Of a stretch of DNA of 64,000 nucleotides, positions 1 to 8,330 are shown piece after piece (within the stretch, counting starts at the first letter, position 1; each line of letters begins with the position of its first letter). The position numbers and the translations under genes were made by a program. Origin of the DNA: Diacronema lutheri (taxonomy: Eukaryota; Haptophyta; Pavlovophyceae; Pavlovales; Pavlovaceae); NCBI GenBank assembly GCA_019448385.1, contig JAGTXO010000001.1, forward strand, positions 868,001 through 932,000. Reading direction: 5' to 3'. The notes below the pieces were generated by a model. That model did not search any database. It saw only the letters and a list, made by a program, of their open reading frames with translations, and was not told where the DNA came from.

Positions 1-1054
1 GCGTGCCTCCAATCCGAATCTTTGCAATGAACTTGCGACCCTGCTTGAACACGCCCTTGTACCCGCTCGCGAACATGTTGGACGTCTCGAGCGGACCGAG
101 GGCCACCGGCGCGACCACTGACTGCGCGAGCGAGGGCGGCACAAGCAGCGCGACCCCGTCCGCGCCGAGCACCGGGATCGAGTGGCCCGCGAGCCTGCGC
201 AGGATGATGGCGTGGTAGCTTGGGTCGTTCTCAAAGCAGATCGCGTGCCTGCCCAGCTTGGCCGCGGCAACGACCTCGCTGCCCGAGCCTCCGAACGGGA
301 CGAGCACGAGGTCAGATCGATTGGAGTGCACGAGCACAAGTCGCTCGCACAGCTTGAGCGGTTTCATGCACGGGTGCGCGCCGTACTTGCGCTCGAGCGA
401 CTTTGAGTTCTCGCGCGGGATCTCGACCCAGTTGCGCGGCGGCCGGCCCTGGCGCAGCGACTCCTCCGTCACGCGCCCGACGCCTTTTGCGAGCGCCTCG
501 GCCGTCTCCTCGGCCGTGTACTTCTCGGCCGCCTCGCACGCGTGGAACGTGTGCGCGACGCCGGGCGGCGCGGGCTTGATCAGCCACTCGAGGTGTTCCA
601 TCCGCACGGCGTACTGCGCCATGCTCGCAAAGCGCGAGTCGCCGCCCTGCTTGTAGCACCACGAGATGTGCTGCTTGAAGTCAAAGCCAAACTCGTCGGC
701 CGCGAGGATCTTGAGGCGCGCGATCCACAGCTTAGCAGGGCTGCCGTATATGAAGAGCTGACCAGCTGGACGAAGCACGCGTGCTGCCTCGGCCAACCAC
801 GTACGGCTCCACTCAAGGTAGTGCGGCACCGTGTCCCAGCCCGACTTTTGCACGCCAATGTCGTACGGTGGGTCGGCGATCATGAGGTCGACGCTGGCGT
901 CCGGCAGCGCCTTCATGCCCTGCACACAATCGCCAAGATGAACCGTCGCGGCGAAGGGCACGCCGTGCAACGCCTCGCCGTCCGGTACGGCGGTCGCGAG
1001 CGGGCCTGGCTCGCCCTGCGTCATCCCGCCGTCTGCCTGCGGGAGGGCGTTCAT
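1..1054 (-). CDS. DNA amino-methyltransferase (N4-cytosine/N6-adenine, beta class) with C-terminal AP2 domain; 3' end beyond window
   Basis: The frame is open from an ATG at 1054 to base 2, giving 351 residues with no stop; a second possible start is Met11 (1024). The catalytic DPPY motif lies at residues 61-64 and the SAM-binding FGGSGS at about 254-259. Catalytic motif before SAM motif is the beta-class order of the N4/N6 DNA methyltransferase family. From about residue 330 the sequence SGYKGVFKQGRKFIAKIRI matches the first strands of an AP2/ERF DNA-binding domain, which is cut by the window edge. The product should therefore methylate an exocyclic amino group of adenine or cytosine in DNA, with the AP2 module giving added DNA contact. 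The enzyme core resembles bacterial or phage enzymes, so lateral origin is likely (inference). It is head-to-head with the MDP-1 gene, 40 bp apart. The family call is firm; base specificity is unknown. Confidence 0.85.
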   Translation of the reverse strand, partial: MNALPQADGGMTQGEPGPLATAVPDGEALHGVPFAATVHLGDCVQGMKALPDASVDLMIADPPYDIGVQKSGWDTVPHYLEWSRTWLAEAARVLRPAGQLFIYGSPAKLWIARLKILAADEFGFDFKQHISWCYKQGGDSRFASMAQYAVRMEHLEWLIKPAPPGVAHTFHACEAAEKYTAEETAEALAKGVGRVTEESLRQGRPPRNWVEIPRENSKSLERKYGAHPCMKPLKLCERLVLVHSNRSDLVLVPFGGSGSEVVAAAKLGRHAICFENDPSYHAIILRRLAGHSIPVLGADGVALLVPPSLAQSVVAPVALGPLETSNMFASGYKGVFKQGRKFIAKIRIGGT

Positions 1055-1094
1055 ATTTCAAGCAAGTCCTGCACCGTTGGTCGTTCAAAAGACG

Positions 1095-1808
1095 ATGCCG
1101 GCGAGTTCGAGCGCGAGGGCGCGCTCTCTGCTCGCGGGAACGATGCTCGCAGCCGCGATCCCCGCTCGCGCGGATCTGGTGGCGGGCCGCTACGCAGGGT
1201 TGCGCCTCCCTCGGCTTGTTGTGCTTGACCTGGACCAGTGCGTCTGGTCCCCTGAAATGTACACGCTCTCGGACGACTGCGACCGGCCTGTCCTCGGTGA
1301 CCTGGCGGGCCGCGGCGAGGGCGTGGTGGGCGTGCACTCGGGGATGGACATGATCCGGCTGTTTCCCGGTGCCCTCAGTGCGTTGCAGGACTGCCACGAC
1401 CACTTGATTCCCGCGAGGGACGTGCGCCTGGCCGTCGCGTCGAGCGCGGACACGCCGCGCGCCGTGGCCATCGGCCGACAGGCCATGTCGATGCTCGAGG
1501 TGCTGCCGGGCGTCACGCTGCTCGACGTCCTTCGAATCGGGTGGGGTGAGCAGAACGACGTGAACCTCAAGATCGGCCGGACGGCGCCGCTCAGCTCGGA
1601 CAAGTCGCGAACGCACTTCCCGCTGCTTGCGGAGGGCACCGGCGTCCCGTACTCGGAGATGCTCTTCTTCGACGACAGCCTGTGGTCCGACCACTGCGAG
1701 ATGGTGGAGGGCAACTGCAGAGGCGTCGTCACGATGCGGACACCCAAAGGTCTCACCACCGACAAGTGGATGGCTGGCCTCGAGAAGTTCTCCACTCAGG
1801 GAAGATGA
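1095..1808 (+). CDS. Magnesium-dependent phosphatase 1 (MDP-1), HAD superfamily
   Basis: 237 residues from the first ATG (1095). HAD motif I is VLDLDQCVW (Asp45 nucleophile, Asp47), close to the DLDxTLW of MDP-1. Motif II is the Ser-rich VASSADTP, and motif IV is LFFDDSLWSDHCEM. No large cap domain is inserted, as expected for MDP-1. Family members are Mg-dependent phosphatases acting on protein phosphotyrosine in vitro and on fructosamine 6-phosphates, so it may join the fructosamine kinase 4 kb downstream in protein-glycation repair (inference). The first 35 residues are Arg/Ala-rich with a hydrophobic run (SLLAGTMLAAAIPARA), which could be an organelle or secretory leader. Convergent with the coiled-coil gene, 71 bp between stops. 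Confidence 0.85.
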   Translation: MPASSSARARSLLAGTMLAAAIPARADLVAGRYAGLRLPRLVVLDLDQCVWSPEMYTLSDDCDRPVLGDLAGRGEGVVGVHSGMDMIRLFPGALSALQDCHDHLIPARDVRLAVASSADTPRAVAIGRQAMSMLEVLPGVTLLDVLRIGWGEQNDVNLKIGRTAPLSSDKSRTHFPLLAEGTGVPYSEMLFFDDSLWSDHCEMVEGNCRGVVTMRTPKGLTTDKWMAGLEKFSTQGR

Positions 1809-1879
1809 CGAGGTCGGACTGCAACCTCATTTTCGGCGGCGCAGCGGATGACCGTGCCTAGATTCGGGCAGGGTGGGCC

Positions 1880-4800
1880 CTAGTAATTGGCCGCGCGCGC
1901 CTGCTCCGAGGCCAAGTAGCCAGCGATGGCGGCTTGGTGCACGCGACGCCGGGCCGCCGCAGTGGTGGCGCTGATCGGCTGCGTGGACCGATGCGCAGCC
2001 GGACGCTGCCCGGACAGCTCGGCTGTTAAGGTCGATGCGATCGAGGCAAAGTCATCGGCGCGAGCGTGCGCGCTGCTCGCTGGCGACGAGAAGTGCGCAG
2101 GCAAGAAGTCGCGCCCGCCACCTGAGGCAAAATGCGCGGCGACCGTACCGCGAGCCTGCGCAGTCGGCTCGCGCGCGTGCACGGCCGCGAGCACATCGAT
2201 CGCGTGCCCGAGCGTCGACTGCTCGGGCTCAGCAGGCGAGCCGCCTGGCCGCGCGCCGGTCGCGCCGCCGCCGGCGGATCCAGCTTCGCCGAGCGCGAGC
2301 GCGACGCTCGCGATGATAGAGAGCCAGGAGCGGGCCGCGGCTGCGTCCGTCGCGTCGGCGTACGGGCCGAGTCCACGCGCCGCCCTCTCTCGCGCGAGGT
2401 CGGGCAGCATGGTGGCGCGCGCGAGCATCGCGACGGAGGCGTCGGCGATCGGCGCGCGCGCGCACGCGGCCGCGGCGCGCTCGTGCGCGCGCGCGGCGGA
2501 GAGACAGCCGGCGGGCAGCGCGCTTATGCCATCGGCCGCCATCGCCTCGCAGTCGCTCGCGATCGCCGACGCGGTGGTGACGATGAGCGCTGACGACGCG
2601 ACGAGCGAGGTGAGGCGGCGAACGGCGACGGCGAGCGGCCGGTGTGAGAGCTGCAGCGGTCGGCGCGTGCGCTCATTGAAGAGCGACGCCTTGAGCGTGG
2701 AGAGCTCAGCGGCCATGTCGCGCGCCGCGCGCTCCGCCTCGGCCAGCGGCGCGAGAAGCGCTGCGCCGCCGCCATTGCTCGCGCGCGCGTCGACGAGCGC
2801 GCGCGACGCTGGCGGCGCGCTCTTCGCGCCCGTCGCGCCTACCGCACCAAGCGCGCGGCGCAGCTCCGCCTGCGCGCGCAGCACGTCCGCAGCGCGCCGG
2901 TCGGCACCGTTGAGCGCGTCGCCAAGCACGCTCACGAAGAGCGCGGCATCGGACAAGCTGTCGCCCGCCGGACTTGGCGCATGCGGCAGCGCCGGCCAAC
3001 GCGCTGCCGGCGTGCCGCCTGCTCCACGCGTCAGCGCGCCGGGCGCCGCGCCGGCGGCGTTGAAAATCTCAGCGCGCGCGGCGCCCAGCTCACTCTCCGT
3101 CGCCGCGGCCGTGGCAATGGCCGCGACGGCGCGCTCCGTGTCGGCGGCGGCGCCGCTCGCCGCGCCCTGCGCGAACGCGTCGGCCACCTTACGGCTCGAC
3201 TCCTCGCGCTCGCGCGCCAGCTCGGCCGTCGCGCGCGCCCAACCGCGCCGCGCCTCGTCCGCGGAGGCCTCGAGCTCGGCAAGCTGCTCCGTGAGCCGCA
3301 GGAGGGATGTCTGCGCGGAAGAGGCAAGCTCGTCGGCGCGCTCGCGCGCGGCGTCCGCGTCGGCCGCTCGCTCGATCGCGCGCGAGATCTCGTCGCGCGC
3401 GCGCACGAGCTCCCTGTCCGTTTCCTCCACGGCCGCATCGGCGGCGACCGCGCGCTCGCGCTCGCGCGCGCCGGCGGCCGCTTGTCCGTCAAGCTCGTCG
3501 CGCGCGCGCGCGAGCTGCGCGCGCAGCTCGTCCGCGTCGGCGCGCGCTGCGTCGATCTCGGCGCGCAGCGCGCGCGCGCGCGCCACCTCCGCGCGCGCAA
3601 CCTCGAGCTGCTGGTCCGCCTCGGCGAGCGCGCGCGCGGCCGCATCGCCGTCCTCTTCTGCCGCGGCCGCGGCCGCGCGCGCCTCCTCCTCGCGCGCGTG
3701 CGCCTCGTGGAGAAGCGCGGCGTGCTCGGTGCGCGCGCGCGTGAGCTGCGCGTCGACGCGCGCCTGCGCGTCGCGCGCGCTCTGCGCCTCGCTCGCCGCG
3801 CGCGCCGCGCTTGACGCCGTCTCGTCGCGCGCGGCGGCAAGCAGCTCGCGAAGGCCGTCCGCTTCGCGCCGCGCCGCGTGCGCGCGCTGCTCTGCGGCAG
3901 CCTCGCGTCGCGCGAACTCCATCTCGCGCCGATCGAGGGTGTCGGCGGCACGCGCCTCAAGCTCAGCGGTCGCCCGCCGCGCGCGCTCCATCTGCAGCAC
4001 GAGCGCGCGCTCCGTCTCCGCCTTCGCCGTGAAGAGCTGCTGCTTCTCGGAAGTTTCGCGCTCGGCAGCCGCGGCCGCATCCGCGCGCGCGTCGCGCTCG
4101 CTGCGCCGGACGAGCGCGAGCTCGCGCGTGAGCGCCTCGACCTCGGCGAGGACAGCGCGCGCGCCCTCCGAACGCTTGGCCTGCAGATCCTCGAGCTGCG
4201 CCTGCACGTGCATCAGCTGCAGCTGGTAGCCGCTGAGCGCGCCCTGTGCAGCCATCCCGCCCTCGGCCGCGCCGCGCGTGCGCGCGCGCGCCAGCTCCTC
4301 CTCCTCGCCCGAACGGAGCGCCGTCGCCCGCTCGAGCGCGCGCTGCGTGGCGGCTTCGCGCTCCTCCAGCTGCGCGCGCAGCGTCTGCACTTCGCGTACG
4401 TGCGCGCCGCGCTCCGCCTCGAAGACGCCGACGGCGTGAGAGAGGCGCGCGCTCGCGTCGTCGCCCGCCGCGCCCGCCGCGGTGCGCACGTCCTCCGCTG
4501 TGCGGCGCAGCCGGAGGAGCCTCGCTTCAGCCTCGGCCAGGCGCAGCTCGAGCGCGTCGGCGCGCGCGAGCGCCGCGTCGCGCGCCGACGCCATAGCCCT
4601 CATCTCCTCAGCCGCGCTCACGCGCGCGACCGCGGCGGCATCACGCTCCCTCGTCACATCTTCGTCGAGCTTGCTCTCGAGTGCGCGGATGCGCGCCGCC
4701 TGCGCCGCGCGCGCGCCAGCGTCCACGTCGATGCGCGAAAGCGCCTGATCCATTCGCATGTGCAGCTCGCGCGAAAACTGCTCGTGCGCGTGCTCGCGCC

Positions 4801-5560
4801 GCGCGAGCTCGGCGTTCGCCTCGCGCAGCTGCTCGTCGCGCGCGCGCAGCTGCGCCGCGAGCTGCTCGAGCGCGGCCGGCGAGCGCTCCTCCGCGTCTGT
4901 GCGCATAGCGCCGTAGCCGTCGCGCGCGCGGAAAGGCGACTTGACGCCGTCGCGCGCGCGCTCCAAAGGCGAGGCGACACGCGCGCCCGTGGAAGCCGCG
5001 CCGAGCGCTCGGTCGCCGGCTTCGCCCGCCCCGCGCGGCGCCGATGGTGCGCGTGCGGTCAAGCGCCACCTGCGGAGGGCGGAGCGCCAGTGGAGGCCGA
5101 TGCGCTTTGCGGCCTTGTCGTGGTGCCAGCCGAGGTCTGCCGCCTTGGCAAACTCGCCCGATCGGACGTGGTGCCCGATCCACTCCTTGCGCCGCTCCTC
5201 CGCCTCGGCGTCCTGCTGCCGCTTCCGCTCGGCGCTCTCCTCGACGGGCGAGAGCACGCGCGCGCCGGTCACGGGCGTATCGCGCGAGCCGTGGCCGAGG
5301 ATGATCCCACTTTTTTCGGCCCACGCCTGCGCCGCGCGGACGCGTGGGTCCTCCGAGTAGCGCGAGCCACTCCGCGGCGCCGTTGGCGACGCCTGCGCAC
5401 CGCCCCGTTGCTCCGCCGACGCGCCGTCGAGGGCGCCCGACCGAAGCTTCGCGCCATTTGCGCCCGCCCACGCCTGCAAGGCATGGAGGCGTGGATCGTC
5501 CGAGCCGCGCGTCAAGCTCGACGGCGCCGCGGGCGAGCCCAGCCTGCCGTCGCGGGTCAT
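1880..5560 (-). CDS. Very large coiled-coil protein with N-terminal repeated DPR-AQAWA motif
   Basis: 1226 residues from an ATG at 5560 in one exon. The N-terminus carries two copies of a short motif, SDDPRLHALQAWAGANG (around residue 20) and SEDPRVRAAQAWAEKSG (around 70). A basic block with RRKEWIGHHVRSGEFAKAADLGWHHDKAAKRIG follows near residues 125-160. From about residue 225 to 880 the sequence is almost uninterrupted Ala/Glu/Arg heptads (for example AQLRARDEQLREANAELARRE), a long coiled coil. The last 300 residues are Ala-rich and partly helical. Such proteins are usually structural: basal body, flagellar rootlet, centrosome or Golgi tether. No family can be named. The repetitive GCGCGC content makes several long antisense frames that should be ignored. 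Head-to-head with the fructosamine kinase gene, 93 bp apart. Confidence 0.75.
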   Translation of the reverse strand: MTRDGRLGSPAAPSSLTRGSDDPRLHALQAWAGANGAKLRSGALDGASAEQRGGAQASPTAPRSGSRYSEDPRVRAAQAWAEKSGIILGHGSRDTPVTGARVLSPVEESAERKRQQDAEAEERRKEWIGHHVRSGEFAKAADLGWHHDKAAKRIGLHWRSALRRWRLTARAPSAPRGAGEAGDRALGAASTGARVASPLERARDGVKSPFRARDGYGAMRTDAEERSPAALEQLAAQLRARDEQLREANAELARREHAHEQFSRELHMRMDQALSRIDVDAGARAAQAARIRALESKLDEDVTRERDAAAVARVSAAEEMRAMASARDAALARADALELRLAEAEARLLRLRRTAEDVRTAAGAAGDDASARLSHAVGVFEAERGAHVREVQTLRAQLEEREAATQRALERATALRSGEEEELARARTRGAAEGGMAAQGALSGYQLQLMHVQAQLEDLQAKRSEGARAVLAEVEALTRELALVRRSERDARADAAAAAERETSEKQQLFTAKAETERALVLQMERARRATAELEARAADTLDRREMEFARREAAAEQRAHAARREADGLRELLAAARDETASSAARAASEAQSARDAQARVDAQLTRARTEHAALLHEAHAREEEARAAAAAAEEDGDAAARALAEADQQLEVARAEVARARALRAEIDAARADADELRAQLARARDELDGQAAAGARERERAVAADAAVEETDRELVRARDEISRAIERAADADAARERADELASSAQTSLLRLTEQLAELEASADEARRGWARATAELAREREESSRKVADAFAQGAASGAAADTERAVAAIATAAATESELGAARAEIFNAAGAAPGALTRGAGGTPAARWPALPHAPSPAGDSLSDAALFVSVLGDALNGADRRAADVLRAQAELRRALGAVGATGAKSAPPASRALVDARASNGGGAALLAPLAEAERAARDMAAELSTLKASLFNERTRRPLQLSHRPLAVAVRRLTSLVASSALIVTTASAIASDCEAMAADGISALPAGCLSAARAHERAAAACARAPIADASVAMLARATMLPDLARERAARGLGPYADATDAAAARSWLSIIASVALALGEAGSAGGGATGARPGGSPAEPEQSTLGHAIDVLAAVHAREPTAQARGTVAAHFASGGGRDFLPAHFSSPASSAHARADDFASIASTLTAELSGQRPAAHRSTQPISATTAAARRRVHQAAIAGYLASEQARAANY

Positions 5561-5594
5561 TCGCTCGCCTCGCGCGATCGGCCCAAGCCCGGGC

Positions 5595-5647
5595 GGGCTG
5601 TTTCAGCCGCGAGGAAACCCCGTCCCTCTGTCGACTCGAAACAGCCC
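5595..5647. promoter_or_regulatory. Perfect 10-bp inverted repeat in a divergent promoter
   Basis: GGGCTGTTTC (5595-5604) and GAAACAGCCC (5638-5647) are exact reverse complements separated by 33 bp, inside the 93-bp gap between two divergently transcribed genes. The right arm lies 6 bp before the FN3K start codon. It could be a dimeric regulator site or a 5'-UTR stem in either transcript. Confidence 0.35.
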
Positions 5648-5653
5648 ATAAAA

Positions 5654-6750
5654 ATGCATGGAGTTCGGAGGGCATGTTCGGCGTCGGCGCTCGTCCTGCT
5701 GCTCGTGCCGCTTGCGAGCGCCATGCCCGCCGCCGTACGCCGGCACGCGCTCCGCCCGCGCGCGAGTGCGCGCATGTCTGCAGCCGCCCAGTGGCTGAGG
5801 GCCAACGGATACGTGCTCGCGGGCGAGCAGAGCGCGGGCGGCTCCGGCTGGGCGTCGTGCTCGACCCTGTCCGTCACGTCGCCGGAGGGCGTCGCGCGGC
5901 GTCTGTTCGTCAAGAGCGCACGGCGCTCTGCGCGCGAGATGTTTGAGGGCGAGGCGCTCGGGCTGCGCGTGCTGCGCGCCGCGCGCGCGATCCGCGTGCC
6001 CGAGGTGATCCACTTTGACGACGCGCCGGACGGCGGCTCGTTTTTGGTGATGGAGCACCTCGAGCTCACCGGCTCGGCGGATCCGGCCGAGGTTGGCAGG
6101 GCGATGGCTCGCCTCCACCTCGCTGAGCCGAGCCTGGCCGAGGCGCGCGCCGGGTCCTTTGGGTTCTGCGTCGACAACACGATCGGTGGTACGCCACAGC
6201 CCAACGCGTGGCAAGCCGACTGGATTGAATTCTACCGCGAGCAGCGCATCGCGCACCAGCTGCGCCTCGCCGGCAACGACGAGCTCGACCAGCTCTGGGC
6301 CGCGGTGCTCGAGCGCACGGACGGGCTGGGCGCGCTGTTTGCCGGCATGCCACCGATCAGGCCGAGCGTCCTGCACGGTGCGCATGTACGCGCGCGACAG
6401 GCGCACTCTCCGAGCTGACACGCTGCGCGCGCCGCGCCGCGCGTCGCGCGTTGGCGCGCCTAGGCGACCTGTGGTCGGGCAACATGGCGGCGACACCGAC
6501 CAACGAGCCGACAATCTTCGATCCGGCCGCCTACTTTGGGCACCACGAGGCCGAGTGGGGCATGTCATGGTGCGCTGGGCTCGGCCCCGCCTTTTGGCGC
6601 GGCTACCGCGAGCTGCTGCCCGAGGAGCCCGGCTTCGCCGCGCGCAGGCCGCTCTACGAGCTGTACCACAAGCTCAATCATTACAACTTGTTTGGCGGCG
6701 GCTACCGCGCCGACAGCGCGCGGCTGATGCGCGCGCTGGCGGCAAAATAG
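5654..6750 (+). CDS. Fructosamine/ketosamine-3-kinase (FN3K family), one intron
   Basis: Two exons, 5654-6377 and 6464-6750, give 336 residues; the 86-bp intron (GTGCGC...CTAG) splits the codon for the Gly of the catalytic HGDLWSGN loop (His241-Gly242-Asp243), and joining restores it exactly. The C-terminus has FDPAAYFGHHEAEWGM and LYELYHKLNHYNLFGGGY, hallmark blocks of FN3K. The family phosphorylates ketoamine adducts on proteins, destabilising them so that glycation is reversed. In the N-lobe, RLFVKSARRSAREMFEGEALGLRVL fits the ATP-binding Lys and alphaC Glu. The start at 5654 is chosen because the first 25 residues (SASALVLLLVPLASAMPA) form a signal-like leader; a later Met (ARMSAAAQW) would leave a cytosolic-size protein, so a plastid or mitochondrial leader is possible. 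The phytochelatin synthase gene follows on the same strand after 54 bp. Confidence 0.9.
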
Positions 6751-6804
6751 CAAGCGCCGTGAGTCGTGATGCATTGCCCACCGCAGTATTGATATCCCAC
6801 GGCC

Positions 6805-8298
6805 ATGCTGGATGAACCTCCGAGGTCAGGCAGGCTAGGGCGCCTCATGCGCCGCCACGCGGCGTCCGGGGCCACGCGTGGCCGACTGTGGCGCGGGGCG
6901 GCGAGATTGCTGTCGTCTAGCGCGCTACCCTTCGGGCCACGCGGCGTGCTCGCGCTCTCGCGCGTCGACGACGTGCTCCCGTCGACCGGAAGTCGGCGCT
7001 CCACGCTGCCCGCGGTCGCGAGCGGCGCGTTCTACCGGCGGCCGCTCAACGACGACCTGATCCCGTTCAGCTCGCCGCGCGGGCGGAAGCTCTTCTCCGA
7101 GGCGATGGACGAGCGGTGCATGGAGAGCTATTGGGCCCTTGCCGAGCACTTCCAGTGCCAAGCACACCCCGCCTTCTGCGGCCTCACGACGCTGACGATG
7201 GTGCTCAACTCGCTCCAGATTGATCCGGGCCGGCCGTGGAAGGGGCCGTGGCGGTGGTTCACCGAGGAGATGCTCGACTGCTGCAAGCCACTGCCGGACA
7301 TTGTCAAGTACGGCATCAGCCTGCGCGAGTTCGCCACGCTCGCGCGCTGCCAGGACGCGCAGGTCGAGCTGCACTACGCGTCCGCGTGCACGCTTGCCGA
7401 GTTCCGCGCCGCCATCGACCGCGTGTGCAGGCCGGCGCTGTTCGAAAGCGCGCCGCTCGACCGATTGGTGGTCTCCTTTGACCGACGCAAGATCAGCCAG
7501 ACGGGCAGCGGCCACTTCTCGCCGATCGCCGGCTACCACCCGGGCGAGGACCGGCTGCTCGTGCTCGACACCGCACGCTTCAAATATCCGCCCTTCTGGG
7601 TGCGGACTGAGATGATGTGGGAGGCGATGCGGGCGCAGGTTGAGCCCGAGTGGCCCATCTCGCGCGGTTGGATGCTCATTCGCAAGCGCAGGCTCCCGCC
7701 CTCGCACTGCCCCACCACGATCAGCTCGTTCGCCGCGGTCGCGCCACGATTGCGGCTGTGCTGGTCCAGGTCGCTCAAGCACCTGCTCGTCTCGAGCGCA
7801 CATCTGGCGCATCAGCACAAGCATCCCGAGACGCTTGACGCGGCGGAGCGCGGCGCCGAGCGCTGCTGCACCCACGCGCTCCGCACGCAGCTCGAGCTCC
7901 TCTTCCTGAGCACCGCGTCCGAGAGCGAACACCCGCTCGCCCTCACCCTCTCGACAGAGGCGCACCGGCAGGGCGTGGACGTCGTCAGCGTCTCCGAGCA
8001 GCTCCGCCCGCTACTGCACACGGAGACGCGCCGGTGCGTTGCGGTCATCCTCCGCTCCGCTGGCTACGCGGACATGGTTGATCTCGCCACGCTGATGGTG
8101 CTCGCTGCCGCCGAGTACCCGCCGTTTCGCGAGCGGATCGGCGAGCAGGCGGCGCGAGAGCTCGTGCAGATGCACAAGCGCGACATGGCGCTCGAGTCGT
8201 CGCCGCTGCTTGACGAGATGCTCGCGTACCAGGTCGGCAAGCTGCGCGACCAGATGGAGCTCCTGGGCAAGGTGCCGGACTCATGCCTCGTGCTGTGA
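6805..8298 (+). CDS. Phytochelatin synthase (glutathione gamma-glutamylcysteinyltransferase)
   Basis: 497 residues, single exon, ATG at 6805. The papain-like catalytic domain spans about residues 75-300: FYRRPL, then AHPAFCGL with the nucleophile Cys125, TGSGHFSPI with His237, and LDTARFKYPPFW with Asp255. The blocks PGRPWKGPWRWF and EEMLDCC are also diagnostic. The enzyme links gamma-Glu-Cys units from glutathione into phytochelatins that chelate Cd and other metals. The N-terminal 70 residues (RRHAASGATRGRLWRGAARLLSSSAL) look like an organelle transit peptide, unusual because most plant enzymes are cytosolic. The C-terminal 200 residues form the variable sensor-type domain with scattered Cys. 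Convergent with the FN2-like gene, 32 bp between stops. Confidence 0.93.
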   Translation: MLDEPPRSGRLGRLMRRHAASGATRGRLWRGAARLLSSSALPFGPRGVLALSRVDDVLPSTGSRRSTLPAVASGAFYRRPLNDDLIPFSSPRGRKLFSEAMDERCMESYWALAEHFQCQAHPAFCGLTTLTMVLNSLQIDPGRPWKGPWRWFTEEMLDCCKPLPDIVKYGISLREFATLARCQDAQVELHYASACTLAEFRAAIDRVCRPALFESAPLDRLVVSFDRRKISQTGSGHFSPIAGYHPGEDRLLVLDTARFKYPPFWVRTEMMWEAMRAQVEPEWPISRGWMLIRKRRLPPSHCPTTISSFAAVAPRLRLCWSRSLKHLLVSSAHLAHQHKHPETLDAAERGAERCCTHALRTQLELLFLSTASESEHPLALTLSTEAHRQGVDVVSVSEQLRPLLHTETRRCVAVILRSAGYADMVDLATLMVLAAAEYPPFRERIGEQAARELVQMHKRDMALESSPLLDEMLAYQVGKLRDQMELLGKVPDSCLVL

Positions 8299-8330
8299 GC
8301 ACTGGATGGGTGGCTGCGGGAATGTGTAAA

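Noticed and set aside
1-1054. Methyltransferase as part of a restriction-modification system
   Set aside because: No restriction enzyme is adjacent and the setting is a eukaryotic chromosome; a stand-alone or AP2-targeted enzyme fits better.
1926-4229. 767-codon open frame on the plus strand, rich in Ala/Ser/Arg
   Set aside because: It is antisense to the coiled-coil gene and reflects GCGCGC periodicity; no motif, no balanced composition.
3878-5653. Upstream extension of the FN3K frame over the coiled-coil gene
   Set aside because: Antisense low-complexity sequence; the real start with a leader peptide is at 5654.
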